From: Paulownia fortunei
Taxonomy: Eukaryota; Streptophyta; Magnoliopsida; Lamiales; Paulowniaceae
Assembly: GCA_019321725.1 (NCBI GenBank)
Contig: CM033110.1
Span: 9,975,278 to 10,039,277 of the forward strand
Direction of reading: 5' to 3'
DNA length: 64,000 nucleotides
Part shown: piece after piece, positions 48,501 through 60,552 of the stretch
Numbering within the stretch: position 1 is the stretch's first letter
Layout: the number at the start of each line of letters is the position of its first letter
Position numbers and translations under genes: made by a program
The notes under the pieces: model-generated
Database searches by the model: none
What the model was told of the DNA's origin: nothing
What the model saw: the letters and a program-made list of their open reading frames with translations, nothing else

Positions 48501-48970
48501 TTTTGAATATAACACAATTCTTCTTCGTTGCAAGGAAACCATATTTCTAGTGAAAATTTTAGGATTATGTCATGGGGAAGATTGCCTAATTACTTCTAAC
48601 AATTTTGACAAGTTTGATATTTATTTAGAAACCTGTATCCTTTAAGCATCTAAATGAAAGCATCGATGAGTGGACTAGAGTATAGATAGATATTCAAAAT
48701 AAAGCTATATATGATATCAAAATAGAATTTTTCAAGGAAATGACAAAGATAATATATTAAAAAAGAAAAAGAAGCACGCAAGGGTAGGCTTCTCAAATAT
48801 AGCATGCTCCTTAAAAAAAATGGAATTTCGCATGCCAATTGAGAAATGTAAATTTAACAATTGTAATAATAATTTTTAATTTATTCGATATAAAATATAT
48901 TTCTAGTCATAATTATTTCATAATAAGATAACACATATTGTAGAGTAAATATATAATGTACCTGTGAGTA

Positions 48971-51183
48971 TGTGGGTTCGCTATAATCGCAGGGGTATAC
49001 GCAGCGGAAAATTAAATTTTTTTATCAAACATAAATTTAACCCTTTGATTCGAAAGCGATTTTAACGATCGCGCTTATTCAAGTGAATATATAAATAAAT
49101 ATAAAATGGATTATACCTTTCGTGCACTCCGGTTGTTGTAGGAATGAAGCAATCAATTGCTTATCCTGGACTATCAGAACTCGCAGGGATCCAAGTGTCT
49201 CCCCTCTATCAGGTCCACGATACGGAAAGCAACACCAATCAAAAGGATTCGCTAGTATCCTTTTAATTGTTTACTAATCTAGAACCGGAGTATATTTTCA
49301 AGAACAATAAAGATTGATTCTTTAAGTTCTTGAAACAATAATATGAAGAAAATAACAAGAAACTGATTTTCTTTTTCTTTCTTTTCTTTTCTTGAAGAGT
49401 AAAAATAGAAGACTTTAAACAAAATATTTTTGCTCAAATTTTTGAATTGAATTATGTAATTTTCATCCCTCATATATATAGGGTTGAAAATTTTAATCCT
49501 TTTCCAACTCTTGGAAAGTTTTTCTATTTTGAACTATTTCAAAACCTTATCTTGGAAGGATTCCAAATCTTTCAAGAACTCTTCTTTTTTTCACTCTTCT
49601 ATTGTATGTGGACTAATTTGAGACTACATTAATCATCAAAATTGTCTACATACATTGTTGATATTAATTTGAACTCTTCAAATAATATCAAGATAGATAT
49701 ATATATCATATATATATACTATAATTATATTTATACATAAATTAAATCTTAGTGGCCTATTTTATCCTATAAAATTGGTCACTATATTTATTTATCTATA
49801 AATATGTTAATTAAATAAATCATATTTATTTAATTTATTCTCTTCATACTTTAGTGGGCTTCTTAAGTGATCCACATTTATTTTGGGTTTGGACTCAAAA
49901 ATCCCCAAATCAATTCAATTGATTCAATCCCAATTTAATCAATCCAATTGATTAATTTAATTTACTCCAATTGGGCTTCCTAATCAAATTAGGTCCAATT
50001 AAATAATCCAACTTATTGAATAATTTAATTTAACTATTAAATTAAATAGAACCCTTAATTAATTAATTGATCAGTATTAATTAATTAATTTCCAACCATT
50101 GGATAAAATCTAAAATTAAAAATGTTACTTTTCATAAAGATGTGTGACCCTCTTAGGTTCACTACTAAGCTAGTAGTGGGTTTGCAACATTTGCAACTTA
50201 TGAATAACAATTATTCCAATTAATTAATCCGCTTGGAATCAACTCTCCTTAATTTCAAGAACCTCACTATCCATGAAAACACCTAGCAAGTAATCATGGC
50301 AAACTAGTCTTAGGTGAAATAGCGAGTAAACCTATTTCAGTTGCGAGTACCATACACGTACGGTCCTTTCGACAGCTAATCTCCTGATTGAATCTAAGGC
50401 ATGGATTATAAGTCGAAACCCTAAATGATTCAATTGCTGTGATCCCATTTCAAGTTCCAATGATTCTTGATGAATCACAATTCATTCTGCCTTGGCCAAG
50501 GTCTTTGAATCACGAACTATGAAAACACAGGAGATTCCCTTGTTTAAAAAAAACAAGTGTCGAATTCTATGTTGGCCACTGACAAACCTCCATGCACACC
50601 AGTGCAACACCCAACATACCCCCTTTGTGATTGTCAAGCAATCAGAAGATATATCAAAGTGCTGCAGGATGCACACAAGGCTACCATCGTGCCTCAAGTC
50701 TAAGGACTAGTCGTGTACTATCGCAACACAGAAATTCTTATTTCGACGGGCAAAGCCTCCAACTAAGAATTTCTTGCGGGCCATATTCGGTGTACTTGTT
50801 CCCTAACAAGCACCCACATATATGCACTTACGTCTCTACGCTAATGCCAATGGAATGTGACATCCTCGTCTCACGAGCATGCATTATATGTACGAGTCTT
50901 ACTGAGCTATTTGATGTCCCATCTCAAAAAACTCTCGACTCGAAACTTATTTAAAACCAAAGCCTTAGAGGCATGTTCCATGATCGCCATCATATGCGCG
51001 ACCATGCCCCGTAGCTAAATTTGGTCTAAGGACTTTATCTAATGTGCAGAAATAAAAAAATGCAAGACATAAGATAAAGAAAATGCCTTTTTATTAATAT
51101 GATTCCAATAAGATTGTCTTTACAAAAGCAAAAGAGTATAATACACCCAATCTAATTGGGGCGTTGGGCATCCTACTCTAACA
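48971..51183 (-). repeat. Copia A1 3' LTR
   Basis: A 2,213-bp LTR ending ctactctaaca at the right. It has a 10-bp longer CTTTT-rich run near 49,371-49,397 than the other LTR, and a few other indels. The minus-strand TATA box lies at about 49,471-49,484. Confidence 0.95.
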
Positions 51184-51194
51184 ATCTCCCACTT
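51184..51194 (-). other. Polypurine tract of copia A1
   Basis: The minus strand reads aagtgggagat directly before the 3' LTR, four bases after the pol stop codon at 51,200-51,198. Confidence 0.85.
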
Positions 51195-51197
51195 GCC

Positions 51198-53192
51198 CTA
51201 GCTCCAATTGCCCATGTATCTAAGGCCCATCTTCTCAAGATGTCCGTCGAATATCTTCTGTGCTAAGGGCTTAGTAAGTGGGTCTGCTACATTTTCTGCT
51301 GAGGCAACTCGATCCACAATGACGTCGCCTCTACCAATGATCTCTCTGATCAAGTGATATCGTCTCATTATGTGCTTGGATCTTTGATGAGATCTTGGCT
51401 CTTTTGCTTGCGCAATAGCTCCATTATTATCACAGTAAATCATAACTGGATCAACAATGGATGGAATTACATCCAACCCTTGGATGAAATTTCTAATCCA
51501 AACAGCTTCTTTTGCTGCATCTGATGCAGCAATATATTCAGCTTCGGTGGTAGAGTCTGCAGTCGTCTCTTGCTTGGAACTCTTCCAACTGACCGCACCA
51601 CCATTCAAGGTGAATATGTATCCGGACATGGACTTTGAGTCATCTATATCGGACTGAAAACTAGAGTCTGTATATCCCTCCAGTTTTAGTTCTCCATTGC
51701 CGTATATCAGAAAGATATCCTTAGTCCTTCTCAAGTACTTGAGGATCATCTTAACGGCTTTCCAGTGTTCTTCTCCTGGATTGGACTGATATCTGCTCGT
51801 GACACTCAGAGCATGTGCTATATCAGGCCTTGTACATAACATTGCATACATTATGCTCCCTATTGCAGAAGCATAAGGTATGCGAGCCATCTTTTCTCTC
51901 TCTTCAGGTGTCTTAGGAGACATAACTTTAGAGAGTGAAACCCCATGACTCATAGGCAGAAATCCTCTCTTGGATTCCTCCATGCTAAACCTTTTTAGCA
52001 CTTTGTCTATGTACATGGACTGGGATAGTCCGATCATCCTTCTGGATCTATCTCTATAGATCTTTATCCCTAGGATAAAAGATGCATCTCCCAAGTCCTT
52101 CATGGAAAACTGATTAGATAACCAAGTCCTCGTTGACTGCAACATCCCTACATCATTCCCAATGAGTAGGATGTCATCAACGTAGAGCACAACAAATGTA
52201 ACTGCACTCCCACTAACCTTCTTGTAGACACATGGTTCATCCGGGTTCTTATGAAAGTCAAACATTTTGATCGTTTCATCAAACCGGATGTTCCAACTCC
52301 TCGAAGCTTGTTTGAGTCCATAAATGGATCTCTGGAGCTTGCAAACCTTTTGCTCGCTCCCGCTGGATATGAAGCCTTCTGGCTGCTTCATGTAGATCTC
52401 TTCCTTAATGTTTCCATTAAGGAAAGCGGTCTTCACATCCATTTGCCATATCTCATAGTCATAATATGCAGATATGGCTAACAGTATCCGTATGGATTTA
52501 AGCATCGCTACTGGTGAAAAAGTTTCCTCATAATCAATTCCTTGCTTCTGAGTATAACCTTTTGCTACCAATCGTGCCTTATAGGTTGCTACCTCTCCAT
52601 CTACTCCAAGCTTCCGCTTGTAGACCCATTTGCAGCCAATGGGAACAATTCCCTGTGGTGGGTCCACCAAAGTCCATACCTTGTTGGAGTACATAGAGTC
52701 CATTTCGGACTGCATAGCTTCTTGCCACTTCTTCGAGTCGATGTCAGACATCGCCTCTCCATAGCTTCTTGGATCATTATCCAAGGGGAGTCCCTCTTCT
52801 TTGTTCTCTAACAACAAGTTGTACCTCTTAGGTACCCTTGAGACCCTTTCGGATCTTCGAAGAGATTGTGCCTTAGAGGGTCCAGCATCAGCTGGTGTAC
52901 CATTTACTGCGTCAGTTGGGGTGTTCTGTGGTTCTTGAACCTCTTCAAGTTCTACGACATTGTCACTTCCATCTGAAAGAAATTCTTCTTCAAGGAAGGT
53001 AGCATTCCTCGAAACAAACACCCTTTGTTCCGTGGCATCATAGAAATAGTATCCAATAGACTCCTTTGGATACCCCACAAACTTGCATAAGCTGGATCTC
53101 ATATCCAACTTATCTCCCACTAGCTGCTTCACATAAGCAGCACACCCCCATACCCTAAGGTATTTATAGGAAGGTGTCTTTCCATACCACAT
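51198..53192 (-). CDS. Copia A1 pol, 3' frame: integrase end, RT, RNase H
   Basis: A 664-residue open frame covering the second half of the polyprotein. It opens with the integrase C-terminal [14 protein letters not shown] block (residues 4-17) and a variable acidic linker (70-120). Then comes the RVT_2 reverse transcriptase (about 165-410), with [10 protein letters not shown] at 251-260 and the catalytic YVDD at 337-340. The RNase H domain (about 500-645) keeps D509, E552, D588 and D637 and ends with [11 protein letters not shown]. All key acidic residues are present. The frame is offset from the preceding one by a 1-bp deletion near 53,210, seen by comparing with A2. The first methionine is internal to the original frame, so it is not a true start. 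Confidence 0.92.
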   Translation of the reverse strand: MWYGKTPSYKYLRVWGCAAYVKQLVGDKLDMRSSLCKFVGYPKESIGYYFYDATEQRVFVSRNATFLEEEFLSDGSDNVVELEEVQEPQNTPTDAVNGTPADAGPSKAQSLRRSERVSRVPKRYNLLLENKEEGLPLDNDPRSYGEAMSDIDSKKWQEAMQSEMDSMYSNKVWTLVDPPQGIVPIGCKWVYKRKLGVDGEVATYKARLVAKGYTQKQGIDYEETFSPVAMLKSIRILLAISAYYDYEIWQMDVKTAFLNGNIKEEIYMKQPEGFISSGSEQKVCKLQRSIYGLKQASRSWNIRFDETIKMFDFHKNPDEPCVYKKVSGSAVTFVVLYVDDILLIGNDVGMLQSTRTWLSNQFSMKDLGDASFILGIKIYRDRSRRMIGLSQSMYIDKVLKRFSMEESKRGFLPMSHGVSLSKVMSPKTPEEREKMARIPYASAIGSIMYAMLCTRPDIAHALSVTSRYQSNPGEEHWKAVKMILKYLRRTKDIFLIYGNGELKLEGYTDSSFQSDIDDSKSMSGYIFTLNGGAVSWKSSKQETTADSTTEAEYIAASDAAKEAVWIRNFIQGLDVIPSIVDPVMIYCDNNGAIAQAKEPRSHQRSKHIMRRYHLIREIIGRGDVIVDRVASAENVADPLTKPLAQKIFDGHLEKMGLRYMGNWS

Positions 53193-54379
53193 CTCATATG
53201 GTATTTTGGGACGGCTTTAGATGGCACCCTGTTTAATAGGTATGCCGCCGTTTCTAAGGCATAGCCCCAGAATGAAAGAGGTAATGAAGTGAAGCTCATC
53301 ATAGATCTAACCATGTCCAACAAGGTTCGATTCCTGCGTTCCGCAACTCCGTTGAGTTGGGGAGTAGCAGGAGGAGTCCACTGTGAGAGAATCCCATTCT
53401 CTTTTAGATAATCTAAAAATTCTGTGCTTAAGTATTCACCTCCTCGATCAGATCGAAGAGTTTTTATACTTAATCCAGTTTGTTTCTCTACTTCAGTTCT
53501 GAATTCTTTGAACTTTTCAAATACTTCAGACTTGTACCTTAAAAGGTACACATAACCATACCTAGAGAAGTCATCGGTAAAGGTTAAGAAGTAGTTATAG
53601 TTCCCACGGGCACTAACATTTAGTGGCCCACATACATCTGTATGGATCAAATCCAATAGATGCTTGGCTCGCTCCACTTGTCCAACAAATGGAGATTTGG
53701 TCATCTTTCCTTTGAGGCAGGATTCACAAGTTGGTAGTTCTTGCTCTCTCGTTAGATCAAGCAATTGTGCCAATTTGTTAATTCTTTTCTCAGAAATATG
53801 TCCTAATCTTGCGTGCCACAGGCTCATTGAACTATGATTATCTAATTTTCTTTTATGTTGTTGAATTGTGAAAATGGGGTTATGGGGAGTAATAGTATAT
53901 AAACAATTCGTCAAAGAACCAGAATATATAAAATCAGAACGTTTGAAAATGGAACAATTTCCATTCTCAATGGTAAATCTAAAACCTTCTCTATCCAAAA
54001 CTGGAATAGAGATAATGTTCTTAATAATATCTGGAACAAAAAGACAATTATTTAAAACTATTACATAACCATTCTCTAAAGCCAGATTAACGGTCCCTAT
54101 AGCTAATGCAGCAACTCTTGCTCCATTTCCCATCCTAAGAACCGTTTCTCCTCCATCCAGCTTCCTACTTCTTGCCATCATCTGCAAATCATTGCAAATA
54201 TGTGAGCCACAACCGGTATCTAATACCCAAGAAGTATTGTTAACCGACAAGTTAACTTCAACAAAATATATACCTGAACTCTTCAGGCTTGCAAGATACT
54301 CCTTGCAATTCCTCTTCCAGTGCCCTGGTTTGCCGCAGTAATGACTTGTCATTGGCTTGAGAAGAAACCTTTTTGACAC
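53129..54379 (-). CDS. Copia A1 pol, 5' frame: zinc knuckle, protease, integrase
   Basis: A 416-residue open frame. Residues 12-25 hold a CCHC knuckle whose first cysteine is lost ([14 protein letters not shown]). The retropepsin active site is LDTGCGSH (aspartate 54). The GAG-pre-integrase domain contains [10 protein letters not shown] near residues 185-195. The integrase core follows, with [16 protein letters not shown] and GVAERRNR giving the D, D and E catalytic set. The frame runs out after VPSKAVPK where a 1-bp deletion shifts it. The start is an internal methionine; the true product began with gag. Apart from the knuckle, catalytic residues look intact. Confidence 0.9.
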   Translation of the reverse strand: MSKRFLLKPMTSHYCGKPGHWKRNCKEYLASLKSSGIYFVEVNLSVNNTSWVLDTGCGSHICNDLQMMARSRKLDGGETVLRMGNGARVAALAIGTVNLALENGYVIVLNNCLFVPDIIKNIISIPVLDREGFRFTIENGNCSIFKRSDFIYSGSLTNCLYTITPHNPIFTIQQHKRKLDNHSSMSLWHARLGHISEKRINKLAQLLDLTREQELPTCESCLKGKMTKSPFVGQVERAKHLLDLIHTDVCGPLNVSARGNYNYFLTFTDDFSRYGYVYLLRYKSEVFEKFKEFRTEVEKQTGLSIKTLRSDRGGEYLSTEFLDYLKENGILSQWTPPATPQLNGVAERRNRTLLDMVRSMMSFTSLPLSFWGYALETAAYLLNRVPSKAVPKYHMRCGMERHLPINTLGYGGVLLM

Positions 54380-55091
54380 CGCCCTTAGCTTTCAGCTTGT
54401 TGGGTTTAGAGGAACCCTTTCCCTTCTTCTTTCCTTTCTTGGGCTTTTTAGCCTTTGATCCGGAAGAAGATCCAACAAGCAGAACCGGCTTGTCCTTTTT
54501 CATGGTGGACTCAGCCGTCTTTAACATGTTCACAAGCTCAGCGAGACTAGTCTCCATGTTGTGCATGTTAAAGTTGACAACAAAGGTGTCAAATGATGGA
54601 GGCAGAGACTGCAGCAGAAGGTCCGTATAGAGTTCGTTCTCCATAACGACTCCAAGGGACGCCAGCCTTTCAATAAGGGCTATCATCTTCAATCCATGAT
54701 CATGGACTGAAGAGCCCTCAGTCATACGACATCTGAAAAGCTCTTTTGAGATCTGATATCTCGTCTGCCGAGTTCTTTCACCATACAACTCTTGTAGGTG
54801 AATGAGGATCCCATAGGCAGTATCTTGATCCTCATTCTGCCTCTGCAGCTCATTTGACATCGATGCCAGCATGTAGCATCGAGCCTGCAGATTGTCATCA
54901 ACATGACGTAAATAACCTGCATAATCCTCTGAAGTAATATCCTCCGGCGGTACCAAAGGAGGCGCAGTGTCGAGGACATATGCCCTCTTCTCTGACTGAA
55001 GAACTATCTTCAGGTTTCTTAGCCAATCGACAAAATTAGGTCCAGTTAATTTGTTTTGTTCAATGATTGTTGCAAGTGGATTCTTTGCCAT
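54258..55091 (-). CDS. Copia A1 gag
   Basis: The gag frame starts MAKNPLATIIEQNKLTGPNF at 55,091 and reads through a UBN2-type gag domain (about residues 15-200, with W23 and the YGERTRQTRY block) to a lysine-rich, nucleic-acid-binding stretch (about 215-250, KKPKKGKKKGKG). It then leaves frame at the zinc knuckle: comparison with A2 shows a 2-bp deletion at the first knuckle cysteine codon (near 54,347), after which residues to the stop are out-of-frame. In the parent element gag and pol were one continuous frame. A capsid protein could still be made from this copy, without its knuckle. Confidence 0.9.
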   Translation of the reverse strand: MAKNPLATIIEQNKLTGPNFVDWLRNLKIVLQSEKRAYVLDTAPPLVPPEDITSEDYAGYLRHVDDNLQARCYMLASMSNELQRQNEDQDTAYGILIHLQELYGERTRQTRYQISKELFRCRMTEGSSVHDHGLKMIALIERLASLGVVMENELYTDLLLQSLPPSFDTFVVNFNMHNMETSLAELVNMLKTAESTMKKDKPVLLVGSSSGSKAKKPKKGKKKGKGSSKPNKLKAKGGVKKVSSQANDKSLLRQTRALEEELQGVSCKPEEFRYIFC

Positions 55092-56670
55092 TTTAGTAGA
55101 ATAATCTACAAAATATGCAAGAAGCAGAAAATGAGTAAACTATGGGAAAAACATATTCATTTAATATAAGGTCTTTAATACTAAATGTCTCCCACTATTT
55201 TCTTCGAATTCCATCACCCCTAATGGAATTTCGGGAAATCAAATTTCCTAGTGAGCTTGAGGTCCAATGGAAATATTTCACACCCCAATTTTATGAGCCC
55301 ATGAAATATTTTTATCGGTAGTCAACTCTTTGACGATTGTATCACTATACAACCCTCAAGTTTGTTTTGCCTCACCTCTTCTCATATACCCCAATTTTAT
55401 GAGCCCATATGGTACTAAGTGTCAAACAATACCCATCAAACTTTCGTGTAGATAGAGCATCAAGATGTCCCACGACTCATGGTCAACATAATGACGATTC
55501 CATCCCACGAGCATCTCTATGCTTGGTAGAGATCACAGCTTTCCAACACAAGACCACCCCACGACTCATGGTCAGTGATCAAGTGCGGTAGCGGTCGTCA
55601 TGTCTCTATCTTTGATGGTAGGCATGGAACGATAGGTCCTACCTAACTTGTCCATTTTTGTTTGAAATCGAATTTTCAAAAAATTCTTTTACTTAATTTT
55701 AATAAATTAAGTGGGGTTTAATTTTATCCAAGACCTCATCATAATTTAAATTATGTTGGTTATTTAATGCATGACATCATAATATCATTCCACAAGCATA
55801 AAAGCATTAAATAAAATCCTAAGCATGCATCTAATACATACTTAAATAAATGGATGATCATGAACCAGTCCTATGCGGTCCATTTGAGCCAAAAATGGAC
55901 CTAAGGTCAGTCTAAGGGTAATAAAATGGAATAGAACCTATTCTATTACATAATTGTATCCCATACAATCATGGGCCTTCTTTTTTATTCTCCTTCGTCT
56001 TCCAAAGAAAAAGAAAAACCTTACCTTCTATTCTACTCTCTTTACAGAAAATAAAATAACTTACATAAATGAAATAAGAGGCTCGCAGGCCCCATTTTAA
56101 AACCCAAAATATTAAATAAAACCAATCACATTGGTCCAATGGCTCATGATCATCCCATACATGCTCATAATTAACATCATATGTAATTATCAAAATATGT
56201 AAATTTACCAAATTGTTAAACGCAATTTTTCTTTTAACTTGGTATAATTTTTAATTGCTTGAAAATAATTTTTTTCAGAAAAATTAAAATTAACATTTAA
56301 TTTTAATATTCCAGAAAAAAAAAAAAAAAAAAAAAAAAAACGGACCGGAACGACACGACGAGCAGCACCACTGCTGCCCGTCGGGCGCGCCAGCGCCGGC
56401 TGTCGGGTGCCCACGGCACCCAGCTGTCGGGCGCCCGTGGCGCCTGGCACCCGCTGCGGGTGCCTGCCGCGTGCAGCCGTCGGGTGTCTGACACCCGACG
56501 CCGCGAAATTTTTTTTTTTTTTTCATATTTAAACAATTTAAATAAGCAATTAAAATTATTCCAATTAAAAATTTCTAAAATATGCAAAATCAAATTTTAC
56601 ATAATTAACATGAATTTAAACAATTTAAAAACATGTATTCATAAATCCGAAATTCACTAAATAAGCGAAA
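55092..56670 (-). other. Copia A1 5' leader
   Basis: About 1.6 kb between primer site and gag, non-coding, collinear with 23,885-25,446. It contains the paired ccaattttatgagccca blocks (55,284 and 55,389), two cacgactcatggtca blocks (about 55,470 and 55,560), and the GC-rich island described separately. Such a long leader is a feature of this family rather than of copia elements in general. Confidence 0.75.
56312..56522 (-). repeat. GC-rich repeat island between A-run and T-run
   Basis: A run of A (about 56,313-56,340) is followed by about 165 bp of GC-rich sequence (56,341-56,507), then a run of T (about 56,508-56,523). The island is built from variants of gtcgggtgcc, ggcgcc and cccacggcacc, in direct and inverted order, so it can fold strongly. 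Its base composition is the opposite of the surroundings. The corresponding part of A2 (25,115-25,285) is also GC-rich but much diverged. Confidence 0.85.
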
Positions 56671-56672
56671 CC

Positions 56673-56687
56673 GTGGCTCTGATACCA
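56673..56687 (-). other. Primer-binding site of copia A1
   Basis: The minus strand reads tggtatcagagccac one base after the 5' LTR end, complementary to the 3' end of initiator tRNA-Met. Confidence 0.9.
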
Positions 56688-56688
56688 C

Positions 56689-58893
56689 TGTTGGGTTCGC
56701 TATAATCGCAGGGGTATACGCAGCGGAAAATTAAAATTTTTTATCAAACATAAATTTAACCCTTTGATTCGAAAGCGATTTTAACGATCGCGCTTATTCA
56801 AGTGAATATATAAATAAATATAAAATCGGATTATACCTTTCGTGCACTCCGGTTGTTGTAGGGAATGAAGCAATCAATTGCTTATCCTGGACTATCAGAA
56901 CTCGCAGGGATCCAAGTGTCTCCCCTCTATCAGGTCCACGATACGGAAAACAACACCAATCAAAAGGATTCGCTAGTATCCTTTTAATTGTTTACTAATC
57001 TAGAACCGGAGTATATTTTCAAGAACAATAAAGATTGATTCTTTAAGTTCTTGAAACAATAATATGAAGAAAATAACAAGAAACTGATTTTCTTTCTTTT
57101 CTTGAAGAGTAAAAATAGAAGACTTTAAACAAAATATTTTTGCTCAAATTTTTGAATTGAATTATGTAATTTTCATCCCTCATATATATAGGGTTGAAAA
57201 TTTTAATCCTTTTCCAACTCTTGGAAAGTTTTTCTATTTTGAACTACTTCAAAACCTTATCTTGGAAGGATTCCAAATCTTTCAAGAACTCTTCTTTTTT
57301 TCACTCTTCTATTGTATGTGGACTAATTTGAGACTACATTAATCATCAAAATTGTCTACATACATTGTTGATATTAATTTGAACTCTTCAAATAATATCA
57401 AGATAGATATATATATCATATATATATACTATAATTATATTTATACATAAATTAAATCTTAGTGGCCTATTTTATCCTATAAAATTGGTCACTATATTTA
57501 TTTATCTATAAATATGTTAATTAAATAAATCATATTTATTTAATTTATTCTCTTCATACTTTAGTGGGCTTTTTAAGTGATCCACATTTATTTTGGGTTT
57601 GGACTCAAAAATCCCCAAATCAATTCAATTGATTCAATCCCAATTTAATCAATCCAATTGATTAATTTAATTTACTCCAATTGGGCTTCCTAATCAAATT
57701 AGGTCCAATTAAATAATCCAACATTGAATAATTTAATTTAACTATTAAATTAAATAGAACCCTTAATTAATTAATTGATCAGTATTAATTAATTAATTTC
57801 CAACCATTGGATAAAATCTAAAATTAAAAATGTTACTTTTCATAAAGATGTGTGACCCTCTTAGGTTCACTACTAAGCTAGTAGTGGGTTTGCAACATTT
57901 GCAACTTATGAATAACAATTATTCCAATTAATTAATCCGCTTGGAATCAACTCCTTAATTTCAAGAACCTCACTATCCATGAAAACACCTAGCAAGTAAT
58001 CATGGCAAACTAGTCTTAGGTGAAATAGCGAGTAAACCTATTTCAGTTGCGAGTACCATACACGTACGGTCCTTTCGACAGCTAATCTCCTGATTGAATC
58101 TAAGGCATGGATTATAAGTCGAAACCCTAAATGATTCAATTGCTGTGATCCCATTTCAAGTTCCAATGATTCTTGATGAATCATAATTCATTCTGCCTTG
58201 GCCAAGGTCTTTGAATCACGAACTATGAAAACACAAGATTCCCTTGTTTAAAAAAAACAAGTGTCGAATTCTATGTTGGCCACTGACAAACCTCCATGCA
58301 CACCAGTGCAACACCCAACATACCCCCTTTGTGATTGTCAAGCAATCAGAAGATATATCAAAGTGCTGCAGGATGCACACAAGGCTACCATCGTGCCTCA
58401 AGTCTAAGGACTAGTCGTGTACTATCGCAACACAGAAATTCTTATTTCGACGGGCAAAGCCTCCAACTAAGAATTTCTTGCGGGCCATATTCGGTGTACT
58501 TGTTCCCTAACAAGCACCCACATATATGCACTTACGTCTCTACGCTAATGCCAATGGAATGTGACATTCTCGTCTCACGAGCATGCATTATATGTACGAG
58601 TCTTACTGAGCTATTTGATGTCCCATCTCAAAAAACTCTCGACTCGGAACTTATTTAAAACCAAAGCCTTAGAGGCATGTTCCATGATCGCCATCATATG
58701 CGCGACCATGCCCCGTAGCTAAATTTGGTCTAAGGACTTTATCTAATGTGCAGAAATAAAAAAATGCAAGACATAAGATAAAGAAAATGCCTTTTTATTA
58801 ATATGATTCCCAATAAGATTGTCTTTATAAAAGCAAAAGAGTATAATAAAATACACCCAATCTAATTGGGGCGTTGGGCATCCTACTCTAACA
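56689..58893 (-). repeat. Copia A1 5' LTR
   Basis: A 2,205-bp LTR, tgttgggttcgc to ctactctaaca. Nearly identical to 48,971-51,183. It ends next to the target copy agta(t) at 58,894. Confidence 0.95.
57181..57191 (-). promoter_or_regulatory. Candidate TATA box in copia A1 5' LTR
   Basis: The minus strand reads cctatatatatg here. The position, about 490 bp from the LTR's 3' end, and conservation in all family-A LTRs fit a U3 promoter. Transcription would start roughly 30 bp further toward lower coordinates. Inferred from sequence only. Confidence 0.55.
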
Positions 58894-59173
58894 AGTATCA
58901 CACTCAAAATATGATTTTTGTTGAATTTAACCCATGACAAATGATATTTACATGAACGAAAATATAAAAATATAAATACTCTCATGTTTTTCATGAAAAT
59001 AAAAAATGATAAAATAAGTAAAAATCATTGAATTCAAAGAGGTCAAGAATGCAAATAATATGGGTGGTTGTAATGTGCTGGAGACTGAACAAGATAAATA
59101 ATTTTAGGAAAATGTATTTCCTTTATAAAAAAAGTAAAAAAGTATAGCTATAGTAAAATGTAGATTGAGAAAA

Positions 59174-60547
59174 GGAGGGATGAAAGAAGAAGAAGAATGT
59201 AAATGAAGAAAAGAGGGAGAGGATTGAATAAGAAAAAGACATGTAGGTAAAAAACTTGTTTGCAGGGGAAAGTTCATAGTAAATGAAGTAAATGGATGGG
59301 TAGTGATCCTTCTACCTCTCTTTTAAAGAGAGGAAAACTTGTTCCCCTTGGTCAAACGGTCACTGACCTGCTGTTAGCGAGGGATTTGACCCCTTGCTGA
59401 CGGCTGCTAAAAATTTATTTATTTATTTTCTTAAAAATACAAAAGCGCAAAACAAGTTTATGATTTTTGTTGCAAAACTATAAAAATGAATTACACTTTC
59501 TATTTCGTTGTCAGCAAGGGATTTGACTCTTCGTTGACAAAGAAACATGGTGTGCGAGGTCCCTCGCAGATCGGGCCTCGCAAACCAAGATTCTTTTTTT
59601 TTTTAATTTCAATTTTAAAGCGCAATGAAAGAGGGGATTAAAGAAGAAGAAGAATGTAAATGAAGAAAAGAGGGAGAGGATTGAATAAGAAAAAGAACAT
59701 GTAGGAAAAAAACTTGTTTGCAGGGGAAAGTTCATAGTAAATGAAGTAAATGGATGGGTAGTGATCCTTCTACCTCTCTTTTAAAGAGAGGAAAACTTGT
59801 TCCCCTTAGTCAAACGGTCACTGACCTGCTGTTAGCGAGGGATTTGACCCCTTGCTGACGGCTGCTAAAAATTTATTTATTTATTTTCTTAAAAATACAA
59901 AAGCGCAAAACAAGTTTATGATTTTTGTTGCAAAACTATAAAAATGAATTACACTTTCTATTTCGTTGTCAGCAAGGGATTTGACTCTTCGTTGACAAAG
60001 AAACATGGTGTGCGAGGTCCCTCGCAGATCGGGCCTCGCAAACCAAGATTCTTTTTTTTTTTTAATTTCAATTTTAAAGCGCAATGAAAGAGGGGATTAA
60101 AGAAGAAGAAGAATGTAAATGAAGAAAAGAGGGAGAGGATTGAATAAGAAAAAGAACATGTAGGAAAAAAACTTGTTTGCAGGGGAAAGTTCATAGTAAA
60201 TGAAGTAAATGGATGGGTAGTGATCCTTCTACCTCTCTTTTAAAGAGAGGAAAACTTGTTCCCCTTAGTCAAACGGTCACTGACCTGCTGTTAGCGAGGG
60301 ATTTGACCCCTTGCTGACGGCTGCTAAAAATTTATTTATTTATTTTCTTAAAAATACAAAAGCGCAAAACAAGTTTGTGATTTTTGTTGCAAAACTATAA
60401 AAATGAATTACACTTTCTATTTCGTTGTCAGCAAGGGATTTGACTCTTCGTTGACAAAGAAACATGGTGTGCGAGGTCCCTCGCAGATCGGGCCTCGCAA
60501 ACCAAGATTCTTTTTTTTTTTAATTTCAATTTTAAAGCACAATGAAA
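59174..60547. repeat. Triplicated 458-bp segment in MULE copy 2
   Basis: Three tandem units: about 59,174-59,630, 59,631-60,089 and 60,090-60,547 (457, 459 and 458 bp). Units 2 and 3 differ at only a few positions and unit 1 at slightly more. Each holds a GAAGAAGAAGAATG purine block, the two GTCAAAT-centred palindromes, and the TGCGAGG/CCTCGCA hairpin. MULE copy 1 has one copy only (about 10,440-10,890). The join reads aatgaaa/gagggg, where both breakpoints share GAAA. Repeated open frames on both strands inside it are by-products. Confidence 0.92.
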
Positions 60548-60552
60548 CTTTG

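Larger units (their letters stand above)
48971..58893 (-). mobile_element. Copia element A1, nearly intact, young
   Basis: A complete Ty1/copia element of about 9.9 kb on the minus strand: 5' LTR 56,689-58,893, primer site 56,673-56,687, leader with GC island, gag-pol in three overlapping frames, polypurine tract, 3' LTR 48,971-51,183. Target duplication is AGTA(T): 48,967-48,970 and 58,894-58,897. The left LTR start is slightly eroded (tgtggg for tgttggg). The two LTRs differ by roughly ten substitutions and several small indels by eye over 2.2 kb. It sits in MULE copy 2; copy 1 keeps the empty site at 11,149-11,153. Lineage looks Tork/Angela-like, tentatively. Confidence 0.95.

Noticed and set aside
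56205..56660. Proline/arginine/alanine-rich frames across 56,205-56,660.
   Set aside because: They come from the GC-rich leader island and its A- and T-runs, overlap in several frames, and A2 does not preserve them.
56673..56687. Match to initiator tRNA-Met, which could suggest a tRNA gene.
   Set aside because: Only the complement of the tRNA 3' end is present, right after an LTR, as expected for a primer-binding site. No cloverleaf is seen.
50631..58658. The same frame of about 107 codons is open at 50,631-50,954, 58,335-58,658 and, in altered form, at 27,130-27,468.
   Set aside because: All three lie inside family-A LTRs. Shared sequence of the LTR explains the shared frame, and no protein family is recognisable.
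59174..60547. CRISPR-like or satellite array.
   Set aside because: Three long units with no spacers and a single-copy counterpart in MULE copy 1 indicate a local duplication, not an array of short repeats.
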